From NCBI RefSeq assembly GCF_014874095.1, contig NZ_JADBEB010000001.1, positions 7,874,001 through 7,938,000 on the forward strand: a DNA stretch of 64,000 nt, in the 5' to 3' direction. The position numbers were made by a program, and so were the translations under genes. Positions 1 to 8,779 of the stretch are shown here, one piece after another. The notes below the pieces were generated by a model that searched no databases, was not told where the DNA came from, and saw nothing but the letters and a program-made list of their open reading frames with translations. Positions within the stretch are counted from its first letter, which is position 1. Every line of letters starts with the position of its first letter. The stretch is from Plantactinospora soyae. GTDB taxonomy: Bacteria; Actinomycetota; Actinomycetes; Mycobacteriales; Micromonosporaceae.

Positions 1-666
1 GTGCTCCAGGGTGACGCCCAGCAGATGTCCGGGCCGATCTCGCCGATCTTCGCCGACTACGACAACACCGAGATCCAGCCGTACGCCTTCGACCCGGCCG
101 GCGCGAAGGCCAAGCTGACCGCGGCCGGTTACTCCGACGGCAACGGTGACGGCCTCTTCGACGGCCTGGAGCTCGGCGTGGCCTGCGACCAGTCCAACGC
201 CAACCTCACCCGGGTGGTGCAGCTGTTCCGGGAGAGCGCCGCGAAGGCCGGAATCAAGCTGGAGAACGAGTGCGTGGAGCGGAACACGTTCCTGTCCCGC
301 ACCAAGGACGGCAAGTACGACATCGACGCGTCGCAGTGGGGCGTCTTCGACAACCCGATGGACCAACTGCGCAGCACCTACCTGTCCAGCAACCCGGGTG
401 GGATCAACTACAACCTGCTCAAGTCCCCCGAGATCGACCAGCTGATCAACGACGCGGCGGGCACCACCGATACGGCGGCGTTCGCCACGAAGATCAAGAA
501 CATCGACAAGGTGGTGCACGAGCAGGCCTACCTGACCCCGCTGTACGTGGAGAACTTCCAGTTCGCCTACAACGCCAGCAAGTTCGGCGGCTTCGTCGCC
601 TCGCCGTCCGACCTGCTCGGCATGGTCACCGCGTACTCGCTGGCCCAGGTGAAGCCGGTCGGCTGA
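1..666 (+). CDS. ABC peptide transporter substrate-binding protein (family 5), C-terminal part
   Basis: This is the last 221 residues of an extracytoplasmic solute-binding protein of the SBP_bac_5 (oligopeptide/dipeptide) family; the window starts inside the gene, so the GTG at base 1 is an internal codon. The segment AKAKLTAAGYSDGNGDG is the typical DPAKAKALLAEAGYPDGxG region of these proteins, and the tail (VNYNL-like GGINYNLLKSPEIDQLI, then a region ending in LYVENFQFAYNASKFGG) follows the family pattern. It would capture the ligand outside the membrane and hand it to the two permeases encoded directly downstream. The family call is firm; the ligand cannot be read from this part. Confidence 0.9.
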   Translation: MLQGDAQQMSGPISPIFADYDNTEIQPYAFDPAGAKAKLTAAGYSDGNGDGLFDGLELGVACDQSNANLTRVVQLFRESAAKAGIKLENECVERNTFLSRTKDGKYDIDASQWGVFDNPMDQLRSTYLSSNPGGINYNLLKSPEIDQLINDAAGTTDTAAFATKIKNIDKVVHEQAYLTPLYVENFQFAYNASKFGGFVASPSDLLGMVTAYSLAQVKPVG

Positions 667-697
667 CCGGCCACTAGAGAGAAGGGAGGGGTCCCCC

Positions 698-1651
698 GTG
701 GCACGTTTCGTGCTCAACCGGGCACTGAAGGCCGTACTGACCATCTGGATAGCGATCACCGCGACGTTCTTCCTGCTCCGGTTACTTCCGGGGGACCCCA
801 CGACCCTCATGGTCGAGGGGGACATGACGCCGGAGATGCGGGCGGCACTGCTCAAGACGTACGGCCTGGACCAGCCGCTGCTGGAGCAGTACGTCTCGTA
901 CCTGCGCGAACTGCTGCACGGCAACTTCGGCATCTCGTTCCGGCAGATCCAACCCGTCACCGACATCCTGCTCGACCGGCTGCCCTGGACCCTGCTGCTG
1001 GCCGGGGTGGCGTTCCTGCTAACCATCGCCGTCGGCATCCCGATCGGGGTGTACGCGGCAGCGCACCGGGGCCGTTGGCCGGACAAGCTGCTCCAGGGGT
1101 TCGGCATCGGCGGACACGCCCTCTTCGTGCCCAGCGTCGCGATGCTGCTGCTGGTCTACCTGGGCGCCAAGCTCGGCTGGTTCCCGATCGGCGGTGCGGT
1201 CGACCCGGACACCCGGGGTGCGGCGGCCTACCTGAGTCTGGCGCACCACCTGGTACTTCCGGTGGCGTCGCTGGTGCTGGTGCAACTCGGCCCGTACGCG
1301 CTGACGCTGCGGACCAACCTGATCGACGTACTCGGTGAGGACTACATCCGGGCGGCCCGGGCCCGGGGCCTTTCCGGCCGGCGCCGGCTGTGGAAGCACG
1401 GCCTGCGCAACGCGATCCTGCCGGCCCTGACCCTGATGGGCCTGCAACTCGGCACGCTGGTCGGCGGTGCCGTGCTCACCGAGACCGTGTTCGCGTACCC
1501 CGGGGTCGGCCGGCTGATCTACGAGGCGGTCGGGCAACGCGACTATCCAGTCCTGCAAGGAGCGTTCATCATGCTCGCCATCACCGTGGTGGTCGCCAAC
1601 GCGCTCACCGACCTGCTGTACGCGGTACTCAACCCCAGGATCCGGCTGTGA
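698..1651 (+). CDS. ABC transporter permease, DppB/OppB type
   Basis: An inner-membrane permease of 317 residues with about six membrane segments. It starts with a GTG that has a purine-rich ribosome site (GGGAGGGG, 684-691) 6 nt upstream. The cytoplasmic EAA loop that contacts the ATPases is visible as EDYIRAARARGLSGRRRL followed by WKHGLRNAILP. The N-terminus (LNRALKAVLTIWIAITATFF) is the usual first helix of the OppB-type half. The length is normal for the family. It lies 31 nt after the binding protein and forms the translocation channel with the next permease. The substrate class (peptide-like) is inferred from family and from the hydrolases in the same operon. Confidence 0.93.
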   Translation: MARFVLNRALKAVLTIWIAITATFFLLRLLPGDPTTLMVEGDMTPEMRAALLKTYGLDQPLLEQYVSYLRELLHGNFGISFRQIQPVTDILLDRLPWTLLLAGVAFLLTIAVGIPIGVYAAAHRGRWPDKLLQGFGIGGHALFVPSVAMLLLVYLGAKLGWFPIGGAVDPDTRGAAAYLSLAHHLVLPVASLVLVQLGPYALTLRTNLIDVLGEDYIRAARARGLSGRRRLWKHGLRNAILPALTLMGLQLGTLVGGAVLTETVFAYPGVGRLIYEAVGQRDYPVLQGAFIMLAITVVVANALTDLLYAVLNPRIRL

Positions 1652-1660
1652 GCGCGAGGA

Positions 1661-1699
1661 GTGAGCCGGGTTTGCGAGCCCCGCAGTCGCGAACGAAAG
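1661..1699 (+). repeat. Hairpin-forming intergenic element between the two permease genes
   Basis: The spacer between the permease genes contains GTTTGCGA (1670-1677), a 9-nt loop and TCGCGAAC (1687-1694), an 8-bp stem with one G-U pair. The wider sequence GAGGAGTGAGCCGG...GAGCCCCGCAGTCGCGAACGAA matches, from memory, a short element scattered through Micromonosporaceae genomes. It ends just before the AAGGCAGG ribosome site of the next gene. That it is a dispersed repeat is recalled, not tested. Confidence 0.45.
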
Positions 1700-1709
1700 G
1701 CAGGCACCG

Positions 1710-2603
1710 ATGAGTGGGCCGCTGGTGACCGAGCCGGCCGCGGCGGCGGTGCCGGTCCAGGAGGTCGGGCCCGGTACCCGGTCGGCGTGGCGGACCTTCC
1801 TGCGCCAGCCGTCCGGACTGCTCGCCGCCCTGGTCCTGGTGGTGATGGTGCTGCTCGCGGTCTTCGCGCCGCTGATCGCCGACGAGCCGGGCGGCACCAG
1901 CGCCGACGTGCTGCTCTCCCCGTCCGGCGGGCACTGGTTCGGCACCGACGACATCGGGCAGGACATCTTCGCCCAGGTGGTCTGGGGGACCAGGACCAGC
2001 CTGCTGATCGGGGTGGCCGCCTCGCTGATCGCCATCGTGCTGGGCACCGCGATCGGGCTCGCCTCGGCGTACTTCCGGCGGGTCGACGCGATCGGCACCG
2101 TGGTCACGGACGTGATGCTGGCGCTGCCCACCCTGCCCCTGATGATCATGCTGGCCGCGATCGTCAGCCCGAGCGTCTGGACGCTGACCGTCATCATCGG
2201 CGTCTTCGCCTGGCCCGAGGTGGCTCGACTGATCCGCTCCCAGGGCCTGGTCGTCTCCGCGATGCCGTACATCGACGGAGCCCGGGTGCTCGGTGCCTCC
2301 GGATGGCGGATCGTCACCCGGGAGATCATGCCGGCGGTGGTACCGCTGATCGTGGTCAGCGTGCTGCTGACCGCGTCCCGGGCGGTCATCTCCGAGGCCG
2401 GGCTGAGCTTCCTCGGCCTCGGTGACCCGGATGCCTGGTCCTGGGGCCGGATCCTGCTCAACGCCCAGCGCAGCGGCGTGGTGGCCATCGCCTGGTGGCA
2501 GACCCTCTTCCCGTCGCTGGCGATCCTGCTGCTGGTCCTCGCCGCGACGGTGGCCGGCATGCGCTTCAACGACATCCGCGACCCCCGCCGGAACGGAGGC
2601 TGA
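1710..2603 (+). CDS. ABC transporter permease, DppC/OppC type
   Basis: The second permease half, 297 residues. After a hydrophilic N-terminal tail of about 35 residues comes the OppC_N-type helix (FLRQPSGLLAALVLVVMVLL), then the conserved HWFGTDDIGQDIFAQVVWG region and the EAA loop GARVLGASGWRIVTREIMP. The C-terminal GDPDAWSWGRIL segment is typical of the family. The ATG at 1710 is preceded by AAGGCAGG. It is in the same transcription unit as the neighbouring genes, with 3 nt before the next one. Family assignment is firm. Confidence 0.93.
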   Translation: MSGPLVTEPAAAAVPVQEVGPGTRSAWRTFLRQPSGLLAALVLVVMVLLAVFAPLIADEPGGTSADVLLSPSGGHWFGTDDIGQDIFAQVVWGTRTSLLIGVAASLIAIVLGTAIGLASAYFRRVDAIGTVVTDVMLALPTLPLMIMLAAIVSPSVWTLTVIIGVFAWPEVARLIRSQGLVVSAMPYIDGARVLGASGWRIVTREIMPAVVPLIVVSVLLTASRAVISEAGLSFLGLGDPDAWSWGRILLNAQRSGVVAIAWWQTLFPSLAILLLVLAATVAGMRFNDIRDPRRNGG

Positions 2604-2606
2604 CCC

Positions 2607-3782
2607 GTGCGTCTGCCCGACAGTTTCTACTCGACCGTACGCGCCCGGCTCGCCGACGCGCTCGACGTACGCGGCCTCGACGGCTTCCTGGCCACCACCC
2701 CGGCCGACGTCGCGTTCCTCTCCGGGTTCTTCTACATCGCCACCGAACGGCCGGTCTACCTGTGGATGCCCCGTGAGGGCGACCCGCTGCTGGTGATCCC
2801 CCGCCTCGACGAGGAGTACGCCGCCCAGCAGGGCGTCACCGTCGAAACCGTCAGCTACTTCGAGTTTCCCGGGGTGGTGACCGCCGAACAGACCCTCGGC
2901 GCGGCGTTGGCCGGCCGGGCGCCGAAGCAGATCGGGGTGAGCGCCGGGCTGTCGATCGGTGCGTACCGGGCGCTGTCCCGGGCGCTCGGCGGCAGCACGC
3001 TGGTCACCACCGACGCGGTGGCCAAGCTGCGGCTGCGCAAGTTCCCCGAGGAGATCCCGTTCCACGAGGCGGCAGCGCGGATCTGCGACGAGATGCTCGG
3101 TGCCGGCCGGGAGCTGATCGCCGACGCGCTGCGCCGGGGCACCGAACTCCCCCGCGAGGACGAGATCGCCCGGCACGTCATCGGCTTCGGCACCGACCGG
3201 ATGTACGCCGACTACGACCTGGTGGTCTACACCACCAAGCTGGCCGGCGGGCTGGTCTACGCCGGTCCGAACTCGGCGCTGCCGCACGGCCTGCCGACCC
3301 GGCGACGGATCCGGCCCGGCGACACCCTGATCCTGTCCCTGGGCGCGGCGGTGGCGAGCCGGTTCGTGGAGAGCGAGCGGACCTTCGTGGTCGGTGAGCC
3401 GACCGCCGAACAGCAGCGCTACTACGAGGCGGACCAGGAGGCCCAGGAGGTCGGCACCCAGGCGATGCGGGCCGGCCGGACCTGCGCCGAGGTCAACAAG
3501 ACCTGCCTCGACGTGCTGCGCGGGCACGGACTCGGCGACTACATCCGGCACCGGCAGGGCCACGGCATCGGGTTGCAGAACCACGAGGCGCCCTGGGTCG
3601 AGGACGGCGATCACACCGTGCTCGAGCCCGGGATGCTGCTCTCCAGCGAGCCCGGGGTGTACGTCCCGGGCCACGCCGGCTACCGGATCTCCGACACCGT
3701 CCTGGTGGAGGAGACCGGGCCGCGCCGGCTGACCGGCTATCCGCGCGATCTCGCATCCAACATCATCGAGGAGGTCCGATGA
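2607..3782 (+). CDS. M24-fold (pita-bread) hydrolase, Xaa-Pro peptidase/creatinase-like, with altered metal site
   Basis: A 391-residue protein with an N-terminal creatinase domain (about 1-140) and a C-terminal pita-bread domain (about 150-385). The domain shows PHGLP (226-230), GHGIG (318-322) and SSEPGVY (346-352), so the fold assignment is good. Active M24 metallopeptidases bind two metals through Asp, Asp, His, Glu, Glu. Here the first Asp is Ser244 (LILSLGAA), the second is Glu255 (FVESERTF) and the last Glu is Ser362 (YRISDT); only His319 and Glu348 remain. This suggests a metal-independent enzyme, as in creatinase, rather than a proline peptidase. The gene is translationally coupled to the next (ATGA overlap at 3779) inside the importer operon. 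The substrate is unknown. Confidence 0.85.
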   Translation: MRLPDSFYSTVRARLADALDVRGLDGFLATTPADVAFLSGFFYIATERPVYLWMPREGDPLLVIPRLDEEYAAQQGVTVETVSYFEFPGVVTAEQTLGAALAGRAPKQIGVSAGLSIGAYRALSRALGGSTLVTTDAVAKLRLRKFPEEIPFHEAAARICDEMLGAGRELIADALRRGTELPREDEIARHVIGFGTDRMYADYDLVVYTTKLAGGLVYAGPNSALPHGLPTRRRIRPGDTLILSLGAAVASRFVESERTFVVGEPTAEQQRYYEADQEAQEVGTQAMRAGRTCAEVNKTCLDVLRGHGLGDYIRHRQGHGIGLQNHEAPWVEDGDHTVLEPGMLLSSEPGVYVPGHAGYRISDTVLVEETGPRRLTGYPRDLASNIIEEVR

Positions 3783-4648
3783 CCATCGGAAGTCCGACGG
3801 ACTTTTCGGGTCGGCTGACCATCAACGGCGCCGAGCTGGTGGTCGAGGCGTTCGGCCCCGAGGACGCACCGGCCATGATCGTGCACCACGGCGCGCCGGG
3901 ACTCGGTTCCCGGTCCGAGCCGAGGCGCTCGTTCGGCCCGTTCGCCGACCGGTTCCGGGTGATCGTCTTCGACGCGCGGGGCTCCGGCGAGTCCAGCGAC
4001 GACGAGCCGTTCACCCACGAGCAGTGGGTCGCCGACGTGGACGCCATCCGGGCGCACTTCGGCTACGAGCGGATCGTGATGGCCGGCGGCTCGTACGGCG
4101 GCTTCATCGCCCTGGAGTACGCCATCGCGCACCCCGAACGGGTCGCCGCGCTGGTCCTGCGGGACACCGCGGCGGACACCGCGCACGACCACCTCGCCGT
4201 CGAGCGGGCGAAGACCACCGATCGGACCGTTATTCCACAGTGGGCCATCGACCGGATCGGCACCGGCCGGTTCGAGAGCAACGACCAGATCCGGGAGTAC
4301 TGGAAGGCGATCCTGCCGCTCTACGACCACCAGCACGACCCGGCCAAGGACGCGGCGAGGCTGGCTGCGACCCGGTTCCACTACCGGACCCACAACGCCG
4401 CGTTCGGGCAGAACATGCCGAAGTACGACCTCAAGCCGAAGCTGCCGACGATCACCTGCCCGACCCTGGTCACCGTCGGCCGGCACGACTGGCGTACCCC
4501 GGTGGCCGCCTCGCAGGTCATCGCCGACCTGATCCCCGACGCCCGGCTGGTGGTCTTCGAGCACTCCGGTCACTCGCCGCAGTTGGAGGAGCCGGAGCTG
4601 TTCCAGCGGACCGTCCGGGACTTCCTCGATTCGGCCGGGATCCGGTAA
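3779..4648 (+). CDS. Alpha/beta hydrolase, proline iminopeptidase-like (S33 type)
   Basis: A 289-residue cytoplasmic alpha/beta hydrolase. The nucleophile elbow is GGSYGG with Ser105. Asp237 (VGRHDWRTP) and His265 (EHSGHSPQLEE) complete the triad, and HHGAPGLGSRSE (36-47) matches the HGGPG oxyanion region of proline iminopeptidases. The domain order and length fit that group. The gene overlaps the upstream one by ATGA and the next by one base (TAATG), so it is tightly coupled within the importer operon. A role in cleaving the imported peptide or amide is inferred from context; esterase activity is an alternative. Confidence 0.88.
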   Translation: MTIGSPTDFSGRLTINGAELVVEAFGPEDAPAMIVHHGAPGLGSRSEPRRSFGPFADRFRVIVFDARGSGESSDDEPFTHEQWVADVDAIRAHFGYERIVMAGGSYGGFIALEYAIAHPERVAALVLRDTAADTAHDHLAVERAKTTDRTVIPQWAIDRIGTGRFESNDQIREYWKAILPLYDHQHDPAKDAARLAATRFHYRTHNAAFGQNMPKYDLKPKLPTITCPTLVTVGRHDWRTPVAASQVIADLIPDARLVVFEHSGHSPQLEEPELFQRTVRDFLDSAGIR

Positions 4649-5640
4649 TGGCCCTGCTGGAGGTCGAGGACCTGCGGGTCAGCTTCCCCGGGCCCGGTGG
4701 CGACGCGTCGGCCGTGCACGCGGTCAACGGGGTGTCGCTGGAGCTGGAGTCCGGCCGGACGCTGGCGATTCTCGGCGAGTCCGGCTCGGGCAAGAGCGTC
4801 ACCGCCCAGGCGGTGATGGGCATCCTCGACGTGCCGCCCGCCCGGGTCACCGGATCGGTCCGGCTGCGCGGACGGGAGCTGCTCACCCTCGCGCCGAAAC
4901 AGCGTGACCGGGTCAGCGGCGAGGAGATCGGGATGGTCTTCCAGGACGCGATGGCCGCGCTCAACCCGGTGTTCACCGTCGGCGACCAGCTCAGCGAGCT
5001 GCTCCGGGTCCGCCGGGGAATGTCCCGGTCCGACGCCCGGCGACGCGCGGTCGAACTGATCGACCGGGTGAACATCCCGGCCGCGAAGGACCGGGCCCGG
5101 GACTATCCGCACCAGTTCTCCGGCGGCATGCGCCAGCGCATCATGATCGCCCTGGCGATCGCGCTGGAACCCGACGTACTGATCGCCGACGAGCCCACCA
5201 CCGCGCTGGACGTGACCGTACAGGCGCAGGTGATGGAACTGATCGCGGAGATCCAGCGGGACAGTGGGATGGCACTGCTGCTGATCACCCACGATCTCGG
5301 AGTGGTCGCCGAGGTCGCCGACGACGTCGCGGTGATGTACGCCGGCCGGATCGTCGAACGGGCCACCGTCGAGCAGATCTTCGCCGGCCCGGCCCACCCG
5401 TACACCGAGGGCCTGCTCGCCTCGATGCCCCGGATCGACCGGCGCGACGAGGAGCTGTACGCCATTCCCGGCAGCCCGCCGAACCCGGCCCGGCTGCCCA
5501 GCGGCTGCCCGTTCCATCTGCGCTGTCCCCGGGCCGACGACGTCTGCCGGGCCACGCTGCCGGCGCTGGAACCGCTGCCCGCCGGCCGCGCCAGCGCCTG
5601 CCACCACCGGGAGGAGTTGCTGCATGTCAGCCACGGATGA
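4648..5640 (+). CDS. ABC transporter ATPase, DppD/OppD type
   Basis: The first ATPase of the importer, 330 residues. The start is the ATG at 4648 ([13 protein letters not shown]); the same frame is open upstream, but that part is antisense-like sequence under the previous gene. Walker A is GESGSGKS, the signature FSGGMRQR and Walker [13 protein letters not shown]. The C-terminal oligopeptide-transporter extension is present with its cysteines ([14 protein letters not shown]), which in this family lie near an iron-sulfur or metal site. It overlaps the next ATPase gene by 17 nt, in line with coordinated synthesis of the pair. Confidence 0.94.
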   Translation: MALLEVEDLRVSFPGPGGDASAVHAVNGVSLELESGRTLAILGESGSGKSVTAQAVMGILDVPPARVTGSVRLRGRELLTLAPKQRDRVSGEEIGMVFQDAMAALNPVFTVGDQLSELLRVRRGMSRSDARRRAVELIDRVNIPAAKDRARDYPHQFSGGMRQRIMIALAIALEPDVLIADEPTTALDVTVQAQVMELIAEIQRDSGMALLLITHDLGVVAEVADDVAVMYAGRIVERATVEQIFAGPAHPYTEGLLASMPRIDRRDEELYAIPGSPPNPARLPSGCPFHLRCPRADDVCRATLPALEPLPAGRASACHHREELLHVSHG

Positions 5641-6613
5641 CGTCGTGCTCCGGGTCGAGAACCTGGTCCGGCACTTCCCGGTCAAGGGTCGGCTTCCGTT
5701 CACCTCCGGCGGACTGGTCAAGGCCGTCGACGGGGTCTCCTTCGACCTGCGCCGGGGCGAGACCCTCGGGGTGGTCGGCGAGTCCGGCTGCGGCAAGAGC
5801 ACGCTGGCCCGGATGCTGGTCGGGCTGGAGCGTCCGACCTCCGGACAGGTGCGCTTCGGCGACGCGGTGGTGCACGCGGCCCGGGGCCGGGACCTGCGGG
5901 CGCTTCGGCGGCGGATCCAGATCGTGCTCCAGGATCCGTACACGTCGCTGAATCCCCGCCGGACGGTACGGGAGATCCTGCTCCAGCCGTTCGAGATCCA
6001 CCCCGACGCGCTGGACCGGAAACGGCGGCTGGACCGGATCCGGGAACTGCTCGACCTGGTCGGCCTCGACCCGAGCGTGCACCTCGACCGGTACCCGCAC
6101 CAGTTCTCCGGCGGGCAGCGCCAGCGGATCGGCATCGCCCGGGCGCTGGCCCTGCAACCCGACGTGATCGTCTGCGACGAGCCGGTCTCCGCGCTCGACG
6201 TCTCGGTCCAGGCCCAGGTGGTGAACCTGCTGGAACGACTTCAGCGGGAACTGGGCGTGGCATACGTCTTCATCGCCCACGACCTGTCGGTGGTCCGGCA
6301 CATCTCGGACCGGGTCGCGGTGATGTACCTCGGCAAGCTGGTCGAGCGCGGCCCCGAGGTGACGCTGTACGACGCGCCCGCCCATCCGTACACCAAGGCA
6401 CTGCTGTCGGCGGTGCCGGTGCCGGAACCGGTCGGCCGGGGTGACCGGCGACGGATCCTGCTCGCCGGTGACCCGCCCAGTCCCGTCAACCCGCCGTCGG
6501 GCTGCCGGTTCCGGACCCGCTGCTGGCAGGCGACGGAAACCTGCGCCACCACCGAGCCCCCGCTGGCCGGCGACGAACGCGCGGTCGCCTGCCACTACCC
6601 GCTGGCCGCCTGA
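5624..6613 (+). CDS. ABC transporter ATPase, DppF/OppF type
   Basis: The second ATPase, 329 residues, with Walker [11 protein letters not shown]-loop region [14 protein letters not shown], signature FSGGQRQR and Walker [13 protein letters not shown]. The C-terminal extension carries [14 protein letters not shown]. The DPYTSLNPR stretch is characteristic of the F-type partner, which pairs with the D-type ATPase upstream. The ATG at 5624 lies inside the end of the preceding gene, next to GGAGGAG-like sequence. It powers uptake through the two permeases at 698-2603. Confidence 0.94.
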   Translation: MSATDDVVLRVENLVRHFPVKGRLPFTSGGLVKAVDGVSFDLRRGETLGVVGESGCGKSTLARMLVGLERPTSGQVRFGDAVVHAARGRDLRALRRRIQIVLQDPYTSLNPRRTVREILLQPFEIHPDALDRKRRLDRIRELLDLVGLDPSVHLDRYPHQFSGGQRQRIGIARALALQPDVIVCDEPVSALDVSVQAQVVNLLERLQRELGVAYVFIAHDLSVVRHISDRVAVMYLGKLVERGPEVTLYDAPAHPYTKALLSAVPVPEPVGRGDRRRILLAGDPPSPVNPPSGCRFRTRCWQATETCATTEPPLAGDERAVACHYPLAA

Positions 6614-6661
6614 CGCCGCCCCGGCGCCCGGCGACTACCGTTCCGCATTAAGGAGAAGGCT

Positions 6662-7864
6662 TTGCTGCAAGAACCCGCGTCCCGGTACCAGGGCCACAAG
6701 TCCTACTCGTACCTGGAGCCACACGCTGACTACCGGGTCTTCGACCTGGCCGCGGAGGTCGGACGGGTGCCCGAACACGACCTCGGGCTCACCGACGCGC
6801 AGCGGCAGCGGGTCACCCGGCTGCTGACCGAGCAGATCGCGATCTCCCTGCACGAACATCCGGTGATCCTGCCCGAGGACGTCCGCGAACTGCGCACCTA
6901 CAACCGGACCGCCCGGCAGCGGACCGGATACGAAGGGCTGGCCAGGTCCGGCCTGACCGCGGTCTTCGACAACTTCATGGCCGGCGCCTCCTGCGTGACC
7001 AGCGAGAACGGCTGGAAGTGGAATGACCTCATCTACGCCCTCGGGATGCGGATGAGCGACCTCTACAAGCAGGACTTCGTCCGGCTGGCCACCTCGCTCG
7101 ACGACATCCGGGCGGCGAAGCGCGACGGCCGGCTCGCCCTGGTCGCCGGGCTGGAGTGCAGCAGCCCGATCGAGAACGAACTCGACCGGATCGACATCCT
7201 GTACGGCTTCGGCGTACGGCAGCTCGGCATCGCGTACAGCCAGGCGAACATGCTCGGCGGTGGGCTCTCCGAGGCCCGGGACGGTGGACTGACCCACTTC
7301 GGCCGGCGTGCCGTCGACCGGATGAACAAGCTCGGCATCGCCATCGACATCTCGCACTCCGGCGACCAGACCTGCCTGGACGTCATCGAGGCCAGCCGGG
7401 TACCGGTCTTCATCACCCACGCCGGCGCACGCTCGGTCTGGAACACCTCCCGGATGAAGCCGGACGACGTGATCCGGGCCTGCGCCGAGCGCGGTGGCGT
7501 GATCGGCATCGAGGCCGCCCCGCACACCACCCTCTCCGAGGCCCACCTGGAGCACTCGCTCGACTCGGTGATGGACCACTTCCGCTACTGCGTCGACCTG
7601 GTCGGCATCGACCACGTGACCTTCGGGCCGGACACCATGTTCGGCGACCACGTCGGGGTGCACAAGACGTACGCCGGCAACTACGGGCACGACTCCGGCA
7701 ACAAGCCCGAGCACCCTCGGGTGGAGTACGTCGCCGGGGTGGAGAACCCGGGCGAGGCGTTCGGCAACATCGTCGGCTGGCTGGTCAAGCACGACTACTC
7801 GGACGACGAGATCGCCAAGGTCGTCGGTGGCAACACCATCCGGGTCCTGGAGCAGGTCTGGTAA
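6662..7864 (+). CDS. Dipeptidase of peptidase family M19 (membrane dipeptidase-like), with HxH in place of HxD
   Basis: A 400-residue amidohydrolase-fold enzyme starting with TTG behind a strong ribosome site (AAGGAGAAGG, 6650-6659). Family M19 signatures are clear: GLEC with Glu165, IDISHSG with His232, ITHAGARSVW with His253, GIDHVTFGPD with Asp324, and the C-terminal VGGNTIRVLEQVW. The first metal motif, usually His-x-Asp, reads His64-Glu-His66 (ISLHEHP). M19 enzymes cleave dipeptides, often accepting a D-residue at the C-terminal side. No signal peptide is seen, so it should act in the cytoplasm on imported material. It closes the importer operon, 48 nt after the second ATPase. Confidence 0.88.
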   Translation: MLQEPASRYQGHKSYSYLEPHADYRVFDLAAEVGRVPEHDLGLTDAQRQRVTRLLTEQIAISLHEHPVILPEDVRELRTYNRTARQRTGYEGLARSGLTAVFDNFMAGASCVTSENGWKWNDLIYALGMRMSDLYKQDFVRLATSLDDIRAAKRDGRLALVAGLECSSPIENELDRIDILYGFGVRQLGIAYSQANMLGGGLSEARDGGLTHFGRRAVDRMNKLGIAIDISHSGDQTCLDVIEASRVPVFITHAGARSVWNTSRMKPDDVIRACAERGGVIGIEAAPHTTLSEAHLEHSLDSVMDHFRYCVDLVGIDHVTFGPDTMFGDHVGVHKTYAGNYGHDSGNKPEHPRVEYVAGVENPGEAFGNIVGWLVKHDYSDDEIAKVVGGNTIRVLEQVW

Positions 7865-7895
7865 CGGCGCTGGTGGCGGAACGACGGCACCCGTA

Positions 7896-7912
7896 CGCAC
7901 ATCGATCGTGCG
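7896..7912. promoter_or_regulatory. Small inverted repeat between the dipeptidase and GntR genes
   Basis: CGCAC (7896-7900), ATCGATC, GTGCG (7908-7912) forms a 5-bp dyad around a near-palindromic core in the 150-bp gap before the GntR gene. A second weak dyad, GTGT-N10-ACAC, follows at about 7914-7931. Either could be an operator for the regulator downstream, or the first could be a weak terminator. Neither is strong enough to decide. Confidence 0.25.
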
Positions 7913-8014
7913 GGTGTCCAACTACTACACTCCGTACGCCGAGTTCGGCAGTCAGGGCGCACCCCAGCGGTCGACTCGAACGCGGTGGCGGCGTGGAGCG
8001 GGAAGGTGAGAGTG

Positions 8015-8743
8015 ATGGCTCGGCGCGAAACCGCGCTGCAGGCCGCGCAAGGACAGCTGCGCGATCTGATCGGCAGCGAGTTCCACACCGGTGACAAGCT
8101 GCCCAACGAACGGGAACTGGCCGACCGGTTGGCGGTGAGCCGGGCCACCGTACGGGAGGTTCTCGGCCAACTCGCCGCCGAGGGCGTACTGACCCGTACC
8201 TGGGGGGTCGGCACCTTCGTCCGCGAGCTCGCGGAGCGGGTCCCGGTGTCGATCGGCGACGTCACCGCGCTCCGGGACCGGATCACCGCCTCCGGGCACC
8301 GCCCCGCACTCCAGGACGCGGCGGTGAGCCGCGCCTCCTGCCCGGACGACTGCGCCAAGATCCTCGGGTTGCCGGTCGGTTCGCCGGTGTGGCGGGTCGA
8401 CCGGCTCTTCGCCGTCGACGGCGTCGCCGCCGCCTGGATCCGGGACCACCTGCCGCTCAGCGTCGGCGAGCGCGACCTCGACCCGTCCGGCCTGGTCAGC
8501 ATCGACCTGGACCTGTTCGAGTTCCTGGCCGACGCGACCGGGATGCCGGTACGCCGGGCCGAGATCGAGTTCGCCGCCATGCTCGCCGACGAGGACGCGG
8601 TGACCCGGCTCGGGGTACCGATCGGGCATCCCCTGGTCAACGCGACCCAGATCGGCTACAACTCGGACGGCACCGCCCTGTTCCACGGGCACATCACGGT
8701 CCGGACCGACGTACTGACGCTGCGGATCACCCGGGGCGCGTAG
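8015..8743 (+). CDS. GntR family transcriptional regulator, HutC subfamily
   Basis: The protein has 242 residues from the ATG at 8015, which follows GGAAGGTGAG (8001-8010). The same frame is open back to a start at 7985, without a better ribosome site. The N-terminal winged helix shows GDKLPNERELADRLAVSRAT and VREVLGQLAAEGVL, and WGVGTFV closes the wing. The rest is a UTRA ligand-binding domain (about 75-238), with the usual VWRVDRLFAVDG strand. UTRA regulators respond to small molecules linked to the neighbouring genes, so it probably controls the importer-hydrolase operon just upstream in the same direction. Confidence 0.9.
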   Translation: MARRETALQAAQGQLRDLIGSEFHTGDKLPNERELADRLAVSRATVREVLGQLAAEGVLTRTWGVGTFVRELAERVPVSIGDVTALRDRITASGHRPALQDAAVSRASCPDDCAKILGLPVGSPVWRVDRLFAVDGVAAAWIRDHLPLSVGERDLDPSGLVSIDLDLFEFLADATGMPVRRAEIEFAAMLADEDAVTRLGVPIGHPLVNATQIGYNSDGTALFHGHITVRTDVLTLRITRGA

Positions 8744-8779
8744 TCGGACCTGATCGTCGGGTGCGGAGGGGTGTCGGGA

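Noticed and set aside
1629-3674. Long minus-strand frames of more than 500 codons opposite the importer genes
   Set aside because: They are His/Arg/Asp-rich shadows of the strong G/C third-position bias, with no start context and no domain; the plus-strand genes have clear families and coupling.
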